From NCBI GenBank assembly GCA_002842215.1, contig PHCC01000003.1, forward strand, positions 230,167-294,166: a stretch of DNA of 64,000 nucleotides. Reading direction: 5' to 3'. This document shows positions 51,789 to 62,683 of this stretch, one piece after another (within the stretch, counting starts at the first letter, position 1; every line of letters begins with the position of its first letter). Source of the stretch: Betaproteobacteria bacterium HGW-Betaproteobacteria-9 (GTDB lineage Bacteria > Pseudomonadota > Gammaproteobacteria > Burkholderiales > Burkholderiaceae_C). The notes beneath the pieces are model-generated. The model made no database searches and was not told where the DNA came from. It worked only from the letters and a program-made list of their open reading frames with translations. Made by a program: the position numbers and the translations under genes.

Positions 51789-53915
51789 ATGAACACCCAA
51801 AAGCTGATCCGCTCCGGTGTGGCCAACGACACCGGGAAGTTGCGGCCCTCCCTCCAGCATGGCCTGGAGGCGGCCCTGTCGGTCTCCGACTCGATGATCG
51901 ACGAGGTGCTGGCGCACCTGTCCCGGGTGACCGACCCCGGGCGGCTGACGAACCTGCCGCAGGAGCTGGCCGCCATCGACCCGGATCTGGTGGAGCAACT
52001 GGTGCTCCATTCGGACGCCCTCAAGGCGACTTGGGACCGTGAGCTGCGCCGCCAGTTTTTCGAGGGTGGCGGGCACGAAAACGAAAGCCAGTTGACCGTC
52101 CGTTTTGACGACCTGCGCCAGCTCGACGACCGGCACATCGACGCCAGCATCGAGTTCGCGATGGTCGAGCAGGAACTCTCGCGGGCCACGGCGGGCCTGC
52201 TGCCGAGGCTGAATGCCTTGATGAGCAGTCTCATGGGCTGGCTCACGGTGCAGCCCGATCTCAACCCCCTGCGTCCGGCCGCTTATGCGCGCGCCTTGCG
52301 GGCGGTTGTGCTGGTGCATGTGCCCGATCCGGCGCAGCGCAGCGCCCTGTTCGTCCCCGTGGCCGGCATCCTGGGCGAGAGCCTGCGGCAGGTGTATCGC
52401 GAGCTGATCCAGTGGCTGCACGCCCATGGTGTCGAGCCGCTGGAGAGTCCCCAAACGCTGCTGCAGGACAAGACGCCCCGCAACGCGGTCGGTCGAACGC
52501 TGCTCACGCTGGGTCACCTGAGGCAGCTGCTGGCCGGCGATTTCAGTTCGCAGGACGCGGGCGAAGGCTTCATCCACACCATGCCGCTGTCCATGAACGC
52601 GCTGGAAGACATGGACCTGATCGAGCCGCTGATACAGCGCCTGCGCCAGCGGGTCAGCGCGCCCGCGGCGCAGCCACCGGTGGCCGAGCTGCCGGTCGTG
52701 TCCGGGCACAACCTGGGCCGCCTGCTGGGGCAGGAGGTGGTGCGCCTCATGCTGGAGAACCTCACCCGGGACGAGCGCCTCCTGCCCGTCATCCGCCAGC
52801 AGATCGGGCTGCTCGAACCGGCGCTGATCCAGCTCGCCCTCGCCGACCCGCGCTTCTTCAGCGAGCGGCAGCACCCCGCCCGGCTCCTACTGGAGAGCAT
52901 CACGCAGCGCAGCCTGGGGTACCTGAGCCCGAACGAAGAAGGCTTCCCCGACCTGCTGCGCTCCATCACGGCGGCGGTCCGGTCCATCAACCGGGTCCAG
53001 GCCTCCGAGGAAGTTTTTGCGCGGCTGCTCAAGCGCCTGCGCCGGCGCTGGGAAGAAGACGACATGCGCAAGAACCAGCTGCGCGAGGAGGCGACCCGGG
53101 CCCTGCTGCATGCCGAGCAGCGACAGATGCTGGCCGAGCGCCTGTCCACCGACTTCCAGCACCGCATGCAGGGCAAAGAGGTGCCGGAGTTCGTGCAGCG
53201 TTTTCTGTCGGGCCCCTGGGCCCAGGCCCTGGCCGAATCGCAGCTGGTATCCCCTGCCCAGGGCGATGAGGCGGCCGCCATGGACAGCGTGGCCGACGAT
53301 CTGATCTGGAGTGCGCAGCCGGTGCTGATCCGCCGGGACGCCGAGCGCCTGCTGAAGCTGGTGCCTCGGCTGCTCGGGCAATTGCGGCAGGGCCTGCAGC
53401 GCATCGAGTACCCGGACGAGCGCATGGGGCAGTTTTTTGATGCCCTGGTCGCCCTGCACGAACAGGCCTTTGAAAGCCCGGTCCTGCCCGTGTTGACCGC
53501 GCACCCCACCCCGGCGCCCACCGCTGACAGCGCTCCGGCCGAAGCGGCGGAATCGTTCTGGATGGCGGACAGCGAGGCGGCCGATGCCGGTTTTGTGGCG
53601 GGTACACCGCAACCCGAAGAGCCGGACACAGCGCAGCCGGCCGAATCCGGTTTGTCCACCGGCGCCTGGGTCGACCTGTTGACCCAGGGCCAATGGGTGC
53701 GGGCCCAGCTCACCTGGACCAGCCCGCGCGGCAGCCTGTTCATGTTCATTTCTGCCAGTGGACTGGCGCACTCCATGACCCGCCGCACGCTGGACCGGCT
53801 GCTCGGAACCGATGCGCTGAGGATCGTCTCCCGGGGCGGGGTGGTCGAGGGCGCGCTCGATGCCGTGGCCCAGCAGGCCCTGCGCAACGCCCACGATTCG
53901 GACGACCTGGCCTGA
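51789..53915 (+). CDS. DUF1631 protein, paralogue 1
   Basis: A 708-residue protein of the DUF1631 family, cytoplasmic and mostly helical, of unknown function. Recognisable family blocks: FDDLRQLDDRHIDASIEFAM near the N-terminus, a repeated-helix centre (LADPRFFSERQHPARLLLES), LWxQP-like ADDLIWSAQPVLIRRD, and a C-terminal small beta domain (GAWVDLLTQGQWVRAQLTWT, SPRGSLFMFI) that resembles a PilZ-type barrel. A second member lies at 57406-59490. It is followed after 37 bp by a hypothetical gene on the same strand. Confidence 0.9.
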   Translation: MNTQKLIRSGVANDTGKLRPSLQHGLEAALSVSDSMIDEVLAHLSRVTDPGRLTNLPQELAAIDPDLVEQLVLHSDALKATWDRELRRQFFEGGGHENESQLTVRFDDLRQLDDRHIDASIEFAMVEQELSRATAGLLPRLNALMSSLMGWLTVQPDLNPLRPAAYARALRAVVLVHVPDPAQRSALFVPVAGILGESLRQVYRELIQWLHAHGVEPLESPQTLLQDKTPRNAVGRTLLTLGHLRQLLAGDFSSQDAGEGFIHTMPLSMNALEDMDLIEPLIQRLRQRVSAPAAQPPVAELPVVSGHNLGRLLGQEVVRLMLENLTRDERLLPVIRQQIGLLEPALIQLALADPRFFSERQHPARLLLESITQRSLGYLSPNEEGFPDLLRSITAAVRSINRVQASEEVFARLLKRLRRRWEEDDMRKNQLREEATRALLHAEQRQMLAERLSTDFQHRMQGKEVPEFVQRFLSGPWAQALAESQLVSPAQGDEAAAMDSVADDLIWSAQPVLIRRDAERLLKLVPRLLGQLRQGLQRIEYPDERMGQFFDALVALHEQAFESPVLPVLTAHPTPAPTADSAPAEAAESFWMADSEAADAGFVAGTPQPEEPDTAQPAESGLSTGAWVDLLTQGQWVRAQLTWTSPRGSLFMFISASGLAHSMTRRTLDRLLGTDALRIVSRGGVVEGALDAVAQQALRNAHDSDDLA

Positions 53916-53952
53916 AGCCGGGTCCGCACGTCCGCCTCACCCCCAACAGCCT

Positions 53953-54516
53953 TTGACCGAACATCTTTCCTTGACCACCACCACCTTTGGCTACAGCGCG
54001 ACCCAGGACCGCATCTGGATGCGTGTGCACGAACAGGACGCCATGGTCTGGCTCACGCGGCGCATGGTCTCCAGCATCCTGGGGCCGGTGCTCAAGGCCT
54101 TCGAGGCGGCGACGCCGGGCGAGCAGGGTGGGGCGACGGCGGCAACCCGGGCCGCCATCGAGCACGACCTGTCCCTGAACGAGGTCGCGCCCGGCCAGCG
54201 CCCGGCGCAGATCCGCGCCGGCCACGTGTTGCCCGGCGAGCAGAGCGGCCCCCAGGAGCGCCTCTGCACCCGCATCACCACACGCACGAACAGCCAGTCG
54301 GTCGTGATGACGTTCGACACCGAAACGGGCCCGATGGTCCTGCGCATGAGCCGCAAGGGCATGCACCTGTGGTTTCAGGGGCTGGTGATGGTGCTCAGGC
54401 AGGCCCGCTGGGATTTGCCCGAACGCCTGCCCGAATGGCTGGGTGCGGGTGTATTGCCCGCATCGCTGCAGGAACTGGTCAACAGGCCCTTGCCCGACGA
54501 TCTGGATGAGAGTTGA
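53953..54516 (+). CDS. Conserved hypothetical protein
   Basis: I do not recognise a family. The frame encodes about 187 residues from a TTG at 53953 (another TTG at 53971; no ATG until later), with soluble mixed composition: SATQDRIWMRVHEQDAMVWL, RRMVSSILGPVLKAFEAATP, then QSVVMTFDTETGPMVLRMSR and a C-terminal helical LPEWLGAGVLPASLQELV. The sequence shows third-position GC bias typical of real genes and ends 55 bp before ettA. It follows a DUF1631 gene, so it may act with it. Start uncertain. Confidence 0.7.
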   Translation: MTEHLSLTTTTFGYSATQDRIWMRVHEQDAMVWLTRRMVSSILGPVLKAFEAATPGEQGGATAATRAAIEHDLSLNEVAPGQRPAQIRAGHVLPGEQSGPQERLCTRITTRTNSQSVVMTFDTETGPMVLRMSRKGMHLWFQGLVMVLRQARWDLPERLPEWLGAGVLPASLQELVNRPLPDDLDES

Positions 54517-54571
54517 CGGGCCGGCGATAATCGAAGACTTTTCTCAGACCGTTTCCAGCGACAGGACAGCA

Positions 54572-56141
<1,570 letters not shown>

Positions 56142-56192
56142 GGCGGTTCAGTGCCGGGCTGCACCGTCTTGCGGGAGCCAGATCACAGAACC

Positions 56193-56222
56193 AAAAGCCC
56201 ATCGGACACCGATGGGCTTTTT
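56193..56222 (+). terminator. Rho-independent terminator after ettA
   Basis: Stem AAAAGCCCATCGG (56193-56205), loop ACA, CCGATGGGC followed by five T residues. Confidence 0.92.
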
Positions 56223-56294
56223 CAATGGGGCGGCTATAGTGGGTAAGGCGAACGCATCCGGGTCACCCGGTGATTCATCGTTCAGCTCTGCGTC

Positions 56295-56597
56295 ATGCGT
56301 CCTGAAATTACCCGTCTCATACTGCTTGGCCCACTACCATCTGAAGCCGAAGCTTCTGTCGAGTATCTTCGTCAAGTGGAGACGCTTCTTTTGTCAGTGA
56401 CAAAGCCTGTGTCAAATGGAGAAGCACGGGCATTGGTTCGTCTCTTTGGCCATGATGGCTGTTTTGGCCTGGCATCAACAGTTCTTCATCTGATCGAATC
56501 CGCACCTGGCTGGCCGTTGGTCGACTGCTTGGCAAACTCAAACAACGTGTGGGTTGCTGCGCTTCAAGACCGTGCAGCGAGAGGTGGTGCCTTATAA
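56295..56597 (+). CDS. Small hypothetical protein of low GC content
   Basis: A 100-residue frame, MRPEITRLILLGPLPSEAEA to AALQDRAARGGAL, mixed helical and soluble, without recognisable domain. Its base composition (about half GC) and codon use, with many A/T third positions, differ sharply from the surrounding genes, so it probably arrived by transfer. It stands alone between the ettA terminator and the DUF1415 gene. The size and isolation would fit an orphan immunity-type or regulatory protein, but nothing in the sequence shows this. The ATG at 56295 has no strong Shine-Dalgarno. Confidence 0.6.
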   Translation: MRPEITRLILLGPLPSEAEASVEYLRQVETLLLSVTKPVSNGEARALVRLFGHDGCFGLASTVLHLIESAPGWPLVDCLANSNNVWVAALQDRAARGGAL

Positions 56598-56745
56598 GTC
56601 TGGTGTCAAGCCAAGGGTGCCTGCGCGTTGACCGCCAGCCTCTCCGGGCGGTGGTGTAACGCCCTGTACCAGCCCGGAATCGACCACCCCCAACGTTTAC
56701 CATGGCGCACCCCGCCAGCCGAACCGCTCAACACCGCATCGACCC

Positions 56746-57300
56746 ATGAACACGCCCGACGACGCCACCATCCTTGCCGACACCCGCCACTGGATTGAGA
56801 AGGCGGTGATCGGGCTCAACCTGTGTCCGTTTGCGCGTTCGGTCTATGTGAAGAACCAGGTGCGCATCGTGGTGAGCCATGCGCGGCACCTCGACGCTTT
56901 CCTCGACGAGCTGGACCGCGAGCTGGACCTGCTGGTGAATACGCCGGCCGAGGAGGTCGACACCACGCTGCTGGTGCACCCCACGCTGTTTCCGGATTTT
57001 TTTGTCTTCAACGATTTCATGAACGTGGTGGACGACGTCGTGACCGAGCACGAGCTGGAGGGGGTGATCCAGGTGGCGAACTTCCACCCGCAGTTCCAGT
57101 TCGAGGGCGCCCTGCCCGACGACATCAGCAACGCAACCAACCGCGCGCCATACCCGACGCTGCATCTGCTGCGCGAGGAGAGTGTGGAGCGTGCGGTGGC
57201 TTCTGACGCGGGGGACGCCGAGAAGATCGTGGAGCGCAACATCGCGACCCTGCGCGAACTGGGCGCGGCCGGCTGGCAAACCCTGCTCTCAAAACCATGA
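56746..57300 (+). CDS. DUF1415 protein
   Basis: A 184-residue cytoplasmic protein of the DUF1415 family, unknown function. Family features: the start RHWIEKAVIGLNLCPFARSV with a conserved cysteine, LLVHPTLFPDFFVFNDFM, and IQVANFHPQFQFEG followed by ATNRAPYPTLHLLREESVER. The pattern of conserved Cys, His, Asp and Asn suggests an enzyme. It is a single gene; the second DUF1631 gene follows 105 bp later on the same strand. Confidence 0.93.
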   Translation: MNTPDDATILADTRHWIEKAVIGLNLCPFARSVYVKNQVRIVVSHARHLDAFLDELDRELDLLVNTPAEEVDTTLLVHPTLFPDFFVFNDFMNVVDDVVTEHELEGVIQVANFHPQFQFEGALPDDISNATNRAPYPTLHLLREESVERAVASDAGDAEKIVERNIATLRELGAAGWQTLLSKP

Positions 57301-57405
57301 ACTGTGCAGTTTTTTTGGTTACTTTCGGGCTTTGAGGGCGCGGGGCCTGCCCATAATCCGGACAAGTGAATACTTTCTTTGCTGGCGACACATCCACCCA
57401 CTGCC

Positions 57406-59490
57406 ATGAGCGCCCGAGCTGATTCCCCCTTTGATGTCTGTCTGAGCGAGGCGCTTGTGCTGTCGCGTGGCTGGGTGCCGCGCTGGTTGGGCAAGCTGCT
57501 GGAGACGCTGCACCAGCGCGAAACGTCGGCGGGCAACCTGAATGAAAAACAGGTGTTTTCCCAGGCGCGTACCGCGCTGGTCGGCTTCCGTGATTTGCTG
57601 GCCAGCCGCTTCATTGCCGAGATCGCCGAGGTGGTGCAGGGCTCGACAGCGCCCCAGGGGAATGCCGGCTCGGCGCGCAGCCTCCGGTCGTTGAGCTTTG
57701 ACGATCTGGAGCTGATGGACCACCAGCAGGTGCAGGAGACCGTGGAACTCGCGCGCGTGCAGCAGGTCGTCAAGATGGCCGCCGACGAGGAACTGGTCGC
57801 CTTCAATGCCCGCCTGTGCCGTGCCCAGGGCTACGACGTGGTGCGCATCGAAACCAACCCGCTGCGGCCCGAGGCGGTGGTGGGTGCGCTCATGAAAGCG
57901 CTGTCGGGCCTGCATGTTGACGACGCCGTTCGCGCGCGCTGGTTGCACGCCGGAGCCGTTTCACTGGGCAACGAGTTGCAGCAGTTCTACCGAACACTGA
58001 CCCTGTTGCTTGACGGCATGGGGGTGGAGCCCGCAGGCTATGTGGTGGTGCACGCCGCCAAGGCCCGGCCTGCTGTGTCTGCAGCGCCGTCGGCGGCGCG
58101 ATCGGACAGCGTGCCCGCGGCCTCCATGCTCGGCAATGATGCGCTGCTCACGCTGGACCACCTGCACCAGTTGCTGGTGGGCAACCTGGAACAAAGCGGC
58201 GGTGCGGTCACCGACCAGGGCACGTCGGGGTCGGGCAACGCCATGGTGCGCACGCTCGCGGCCGAAGTGGTCACGCTGATGCTGAGGCGCATTGCCGAAG
58301 ACCAGCGCTTGCTGCAGCCGGTGCGCGACATGGTGCAACGCCTCAAGCCCGCCTTGCTGCAGCTGGCACGCACCGATCCGCGGTTTTTTGCCGACCGGCA
58401 CAACCCCGCGCGCCGCCTGCTCGATGCCATCACCACGCAGAGCCTGGCCTTCACCAGCGAACAGGATCGCGGGTTCATGGCCTACGCGCAGCGCGTGCAC
58501 GAAACCGTGATGGCCCTGCAGGCGCCGACGCAGAGCCTGCCGGAGTTGATGCCGGTGCTGTTGCAGCGCTTCACCGAGGCCGACGCCGCCATCGCCAGCC
58601 GCCAGGCGCCCAAGCGGGGTCTGGCGATGAAGACGCTGGTGCGCGTGGAGCAGCGCCATCTGCTGGCCGATCGGGTGGCCGTCGAGATCCAGGCGCGCAA
58701 CGATTTCGCGCGTGCGCCCGGTGTGGTGCGGCGCTTCCTGACCGGGCCCTGGTCGCAGGTGGTGGCGCAGGCCCGCATGGATTTGGCCGAACAGGGCGAG
58801 GCTTTGCCGGCGGACGCCGCGGCGCACCGCTACATGAGCGTGCTGCCCGATCTGCTGTGGTCCAGCCAGCTCGCCCTGGCCAGCCTCAACCGGCCGCGCC
58901 TGATCAAGGTCATTCCGGGCCTGCTGCGCACCTTGCGCGAAGGGCTGGACGCGATCGACTATCCGCGCCCGCAGGCGGAGAGTTTTTTCGGGACCCTGAT
59001 GGGCCTGCATGAAGCGGCCTACAAAACCCAGCGCAACGGGTCGCAGCCGCAGGACGACCCGCCGAGCCAGCAGGACCCGGACGAGTATGAGATGTGGATG
59101 CAGCCAGAAGAGGCGCGCGACACCGGATTCATGGAAGACCTGGCGATCGACACCCAGCCGGCGTTTCTGGACACCCAGCCGGTGTCGATGCGCGATGAGT
59201 TGACCCGGGGAGAACCCACCCTGTCGTCCGGCGGATCGCTCACCGTGGGGTGCTGGGTGGACCTGATGGAGCAGGGCCAGACGCTGCGTTGCCGGCTGAG
59301 CTGGGCCAGTCCACACGGCACCATGTTCCTCTTCACAGCCGCCAATGGGCGCTCGATTTCACTCACGAAGCGCGGACTGGAGCGGCTTCGGGAGCTGGGC
59401 CGTCTGCATGTGGTGGCGGATCACGGCGTGGTGGACGAAGCGCTGGATGCGGTCGCGCGCCAGGCTTTGCTCAACTCCGGCAAGGGCTGA
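57406..59490 (+). CDS. DUF1631 protein, paralogue 2
   Basis: A 694-residue DUF1631 protein related to the one at 51789-53915. Shared blocks: RSLSFDDLELMDHQQVQETV near the N-terminus, LARTDPRFFADRHNPARRLL in the centre, LPDLLWSSQLALASLNRPRL, and the C-terminal beta domain (GCWVDLMEQGQTLRCRLSWA, SPHGTMFLFTAANGRSISLT). The C-terminal part resembles a PilZ-type barrel, although the RxxxR motif for cyclic di-GMP is not evident. The ATG at 57406 gives MSARADSPFDVCL; an upstream start at 57379 is possible. It converges with the TAXI gene, 10 bp apart. Confidence 0.9.
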   Translation: MSARADSPFDVCLSEALVLSRGWVPRWLGKLLETLHQRETSAGNLNEKQVFSQARTALVGFRDLLASRFIAEIAEVVQGSTAPQGNAGSARSLRSLSFDDLELMDHQQVQETVELARVQQVVKMAADEELVAFNARLCRAQGYDVVRIETNPLRPEAVVGALMKALSGLHVDDAVRARWLHAGAVSLGNELQQFYRTLTLLLDGMGVEPAGYVVVHAAKARPAVSAAPSAARSDSVPAASMLGNDALLTLDHLHQLLVGNLEQSGGAVTDQGTSGSGNAMVRTLAAEVVTLMLRRIAEDQRLLQPVRDMVQRLKPALLQLARTDPRFFADRHNPARRLLDAITTQSLAFTSEQDRGFMAYAQRVHETVMALQAPTQSLPELMPVLLQRFTEADAAIASRQAPKRGLAMKTLVRVEQRHLLADRVAVEIQARNDFARAPGVVRRFLTGPWSQVVAQARMDLAEQGEALPADAAAHRYMSVLPDLLWSSQLALASLNRPRLIKVIPGLLRTLREGLDAIDYPRPQAESFFGTLMGLHEAAYKTQRNGSQPQDDPPSQQDPDEYEMWMQPEEARDTGFMEDLAIDTQPAFLDTQPVSMRDELTRGEPTLSSGGSLTVGCWVDLMEQGQTLRCRLSWASPHGTMFLFTAANGRSISLTKRGLERLRELGRLHVVADHGVVDEALDAVARQALLNSGKG

Positions 59491-59500
59491 GCGGGTTGCT

Positions 59501-60832
59501 TCAGGTGCGTTGCAGCAGCTTCTGCCGCACCAGCGCGATGTTGTTGCGCAGGGCGTAGAGCTCATCGGTGTAGGACAGCGGCACCACCACCTGTTCCACC
59601 TTGTTCTCCAGCGCGTCGAGCTGCTCCAGCAATTCCGGCAGCGGCAGCGGGCCGTCGTTGTCCTGGCTGCGCTGTTCGATGGTGCGCAATTGCCCGTACC
59701 AGCGGAACACGCGCGAGCGGATGCGGAACGCGTAGAGCGGCGGCACGATGCGCGAGAGCGGCAGGGCCAGCGCCAGGATCAGGCCCATGGCCAGCCACAT
59801 GCGCTCGACCAGATTGGCGAGCCAGAACGGCAGGTAGCGCTGCAGGAAGGGTGGGCCGTTTCGGATCGCGCGCACGGCTTCCGGCGACAGCGGCACTTCG
59901 CTGTGCTCCAGGCTCGGGTATTCGCGCGCCCGGCTGAACCAGCCACCACCGCCATGCAGGTCGGTCGCGGTCTGGGCAAATAGCTGCAGGATGGCGGGGT
60001 GGGTCTTGGCACCGGCCAGCAGGCTGGTGGTGGACGCGACCAGCCGCACGTCTTGCGCCGGCACGTTGGCCGAGAGGTCCACCACGCCCTGGGGCATGAC
60101 CACTGGCGTGAGGTAGGCGAAGCGGCGCGAGTAGGCCTCGCTCTGCGCAAAGTCGAGCAGGCGCACACCCGGCGACTGCAGCAGCATCTGCACCATCAGC
60201 GACTCGGGTGCCGAGGCAAACACCAGGGCATCGAGTTCGCCGTCGAGAAAGGCCACCGTGGCAGGGGTCTGTTCGAGTTCGCTGAGCCGCATGGCCCCGT
60301 GGTCGATCCGGTTGACGTCGAGCAGCGTGTTGAACAGCCGGGGCACACCGCTGCCGGGCGTGCCCACGTTCACGCGCCCGCCCTGCAACTCGCTCAGGTT
60401 GGCGATCGTGGGGGACTTCTTCAGGCGTTGCGCGGCGTCTTCGCGGTAGAACAGCCACAGCGGTTCGACGAACAGGCTGCCCAGCGAGACGATGGATTCT
60501 TCGTCGTCGTAGCCGATGTCGGCGCTGCCGCCCTGCACGAAGCCGATGTCGGCTTTGCCCGCGCGCAGCAGTTCCAGGTTGGCCGAGGAGCCCTCCGAAG
60601 GCAGCAGTTCGACGGTGATGCCGTAGCGCGCGAGCGCGGTGGCGTAGCGTTTGCCGAACTCGTCGTAGGCGCTTTGTGCCGGGCCGGTGGCGAGCACCAC
60701 GCGCTTGGGCGGATTGGGGTCAAGCCACCAGTAGGTGAGGGTCAGCAGTGCCAGCGTGAGCAGCGCAAACGGACCGATGGAGACCGCCAGATCGCGCAGC
60801 GACAGCAGGGTGTAGCGGATGTTTTTGGACAT
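59501..60832 (-). CDS. Membrane-anchored TAXI-family solute receptor
   Basis: A 443-residue protein: an N-terminal transmembrane helix (about 17-37), a TAXI (TRAP-associated extracytoplasmic immunogenic) binding domain (VLATGPAQSAYDEFGKRYA, KADIGFVQGGSADIGYDDEE, LDALVFASAPESLMVQMLLQ), a second transmembrane segment (about 345-365, WLAMGLILALALPLSRIVPP) and a cytoplasmic tail with coiled-coil character (LPELLEQLDALENKVEQVVV). A normal TAXI receptor is free in the periplasm. No TRAP permease gene is nearby, so this form may be a sensor or stand-alone receptor. The ligand is unknown. Confidence 0.9.
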   Translation of the reverse strand: MSKNIRYTLLSLRDLAVSIGPFALLTLALLTLTYWWLDPNPPKRVVLATGPAQSAYDEFGKRYATALARYGITVELLPSEGSSANLELLRAGKADIGFVQGGSADIGYDDEESIVSLGSLFVEPLWLFYREDAAQRLKKSPTIANLSELQGGRVNVGTPGSGVPRLFNTLLDVNRIDHGAMRLSELEQTPATVAFLDGELDALVFASAPESLMVQMLLQSPGVRLLDFAQSEAYSRRFAYLTPVVMPQGVVDLSANVPAQDVRLVASTTSLLAGAKTHPAILQLFAQTATDLHGGGGWFSRAREYPSLEHSEVPLSPEAVRAIRNGPPFLQRYLPFWLANLVERMWLAMGLILALALPLSRIVPPLYAFRIRSRVFRWYGQLRTIEQRSQDNDGPLPLPELLEQLDALENKVEQVVVPLSYTDELYALRNNIALVRQKLLQRT

Positions 60833-60872
60833 TCCGCTACCTTAGCACGCAGCTGCTGCGCGCCCGTGGCGG

Positions 60873-62459
60873 TCACCCTTTGCCGGGGCTGCGCTGGTCG
60901 CTCAGACGGAAGATCTGCACCGCATCGTGCATCACCACGGCCTGGCTCTGCAGCGAGCTGGCCGCGGCGGCCAGCTCCTCGACCATCGCGGAGTTTTGCT
61001 GGGTCACGTTGTCGAGCTGCACCACCGCCTGGTTGATCTGCGACAGGCCCATGGACTGTTCCTGTGAGGCGCCGGTGATTTCGCCGATCAGGCCGTTGAC
61101 CTGCTGAACCGCGCTGACCACGTTGCCCATGGTCTTGCCGGCGTTGTGCACCAGCTGGCCGCCCTGTGACACCTGGCTGGCCGACTCGTCGATCAGCAGC
61201 TTGATCTCTTTGGCCGCGGTCGAGGTGCGCTGGGCGAGGCTGCGCACCTCGGCCGCCACCACCGCGAAACCGCGGCCCTGTTCACCGGCTCGCGCGGCTT
61301 CCACCGCGGCGTTGAGCGCCAGGATGTTGGTCTGGAACGAAATGCCTTCGATCACCTGGATGATCTCGCCGATGCGGCTGGACGAGCGGCTGATCTGGTC
61401 CATGGTCGCGACCACCGCGCCCATGGCGTCGTTCCCCTCGCGGGCAACCTCGGTGGCACGCGAGGCCAGCACCGCGGCTTCGCGCGCCGAGCTGGCGCTC
61501 TGCTCCACCGTGCTGGTGAGTTGCTCCATCGAGGCAGCGGTTTCTTCGAGGCTGCTGGCCTGTGCTTCGGTGCGGGCCGAGAGATCGTGGTTGCCGCTGG
61601 CGATTTCGCCAGACGCGACCTGCACGCCCTCCACCTCATGGCGCACGTCGGTGACCACGGCCTGCAGGTTGACGTTGAGCTGGTTCAGGGCGCGCGCCAG
61701 GTCGCCCAGTTCGCCGGAGGTCTGCCCCTGGAACTGACCAGACAGGTCGCCTGCGGCCATCTGGTTGGCAAAGGCCACCGCGTCTTCCACCGGTCGCACC
61801 ATCAGCCGGCGCATGTAGGCAGCGGCCGCGATGGCCAGCAAGGCGGTGGCGCCAAACGCTGCATAGTGCACGGCGTCGGGCTGGCCTTCGGTGGCACTTT
61901 CGATGGCCTGCACGAGAAACGCCAGCGCGATCGTGATCGCACCCATCTTGCGGCCCAGGGTCGGGCGGGTCCAGCGCTGCAGCGTGCCGCGCCAGCCGGT
62001 GCGCACCAGGCGGGCACGGTGCAGGGCGATGCTGGGGTGGCCACTTTCGGCCTCGGAGCGCATGCGCTGGTACAGGGCTTCGGCGCTTTCGATCTGCTGG
62101 CGCGTGGGCTTGGTGCGCACCGACATGTAACCCACGGCCTGGCCGTTTTCAACGATGGGCGTGGCGTTGGCCATGACCCAGTAGTGGTCGCCGTTCTTGC
62201 GCCGGTTCTTCACCAGCGCCGACCACGGGGAACCGCTCTGCAGGGTGGCCCACATGTCGCGAAAGGCTTCAGGTGGCATGTCGGGGTGGCGCACCAGGTT
62301 GTGGGGCTGGCCGATCAGTTCTTCGCGGCTGTAGCCGCTGACCGCCACGAAGTTCGGGTTGCAGTAGGTGATGCGACTTTGCAGGTCGGTGGTCGAGACC
62401 AGCGTGACCCCGTCAGGTATGACGAACTCGTGCTGGGTGATGGGAAGATTGGTTCTCAT
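60873..62459 (-). CDS. Methyl-accepting chemotaxis protein with PAS domain (Aer-like)
   Basis: A 528-residue chemoreceptor. An N-terminal cytoplasmic PAS domain (LVSTTDLQSRITYCNPNFVA, GQPHNLVRHPDMPPEAFRDM), as in the energy-taxis receptor Aer; two close transmembrane helices (about 168-185 and 197-213); a HAMP domain; and the signalling domain with hairpin tip GRGFAVVAAEVRSLAQRTST. The PAS residues match FAD- or haem-binding Aer types, so it probably senses redox or oxygen. The start MRTNLPITQHEF is standard for the group. The promoter is a sigma-28 type; the leader lacks a Shine-Dalgarno. Confidence 0.95.
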   Translation of the reverse strand: MRTNLPITQHEFVIPDGVTLVSTTDLQSRITYCNPNFVAVSGYSREELIGQPHNLVRHPDMPPEAFRDMWATLQSGSPWSALVKNRRKNGDHYWVMANATPIVENGQAVGYMSVRTKPTRQQIESAEALYQRMRSEAESGHPSIALHRARLVRTGWRGTLQRWTRPTLGRKMGAITIALAFLVQAIESATEGQPDAVHYAAFGATALLAIAAAAYMRRLMVRPVEDAVAFANQMAAGDLSGQFQGQTSGELGDLARALNQLNVNLQAVVTDVRHEVEGVQVASGEIASGNHDLSARTEAQASSLEETAASMEQLTSTVEQSASSAREAAVLASRATEVAREGNDAMGAVVATMDQISRSSSRIGEIIQVIEGISFQTNILALNAAVEAARAGEQGRGFAVVAAEVRSLAQRTSTAAKEIKLLIDESASQVSQGGQLVHNAGKTMGNVVSAVQQVNGLIGEITGASQEQSMGLSQINQAVVQLDNVTQQNSAMVEELAAAASSLQSQAVVMHDAVQIFRLSDQRSPGKG

Positions 62460-62469
62460 GACTGTATGA

Positions 62470-62481
62470 ATATATATATAT
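62470..62481. repeat. (AT)6 tract at the expected transcription start
   Basis: Six AT units directly downstream of the sigma-28 -10 element, between it and the chemoreceptor start codon, where a Shine-Dalgarno would be expected and is not seen. Confidence 0.9.
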
Positions 62482-62483
62482 GG

Positions 62484-62510
62484 TTATCGTCAAATTGGCA
62501 GCCAACTTGA
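62484..62510 (-). promoter_or_regulatory. Sigma-28 (FliA) promoter of the chemoreceptor gene
   Basis: On the minus strand TCAAGTTG (62503-62510), an 11-nt spacer and GACGATAA (62484-62491). This follows the FliA consensus TAAAGTTT-N11-GCCGATAA closely and ends 24 bp before the start codon. Confidence 0.85.
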
Positions 62511-62683
62511 GCCCATCTGTTTCTCTGTTACTCCCTTAAGTGAAGCCAGTCTAGCGGCGCATCGAAAATGAAAAAGCTGGAGTACCGGCTGGATGGGCCC
62601 CTTGTTCTGGCCTCATCGCGGCGGTTGTGATTCCAAAGGCCGCACGCGCCGTCCCCCAGGCACGCTTTCGACCGCGTGGATGC

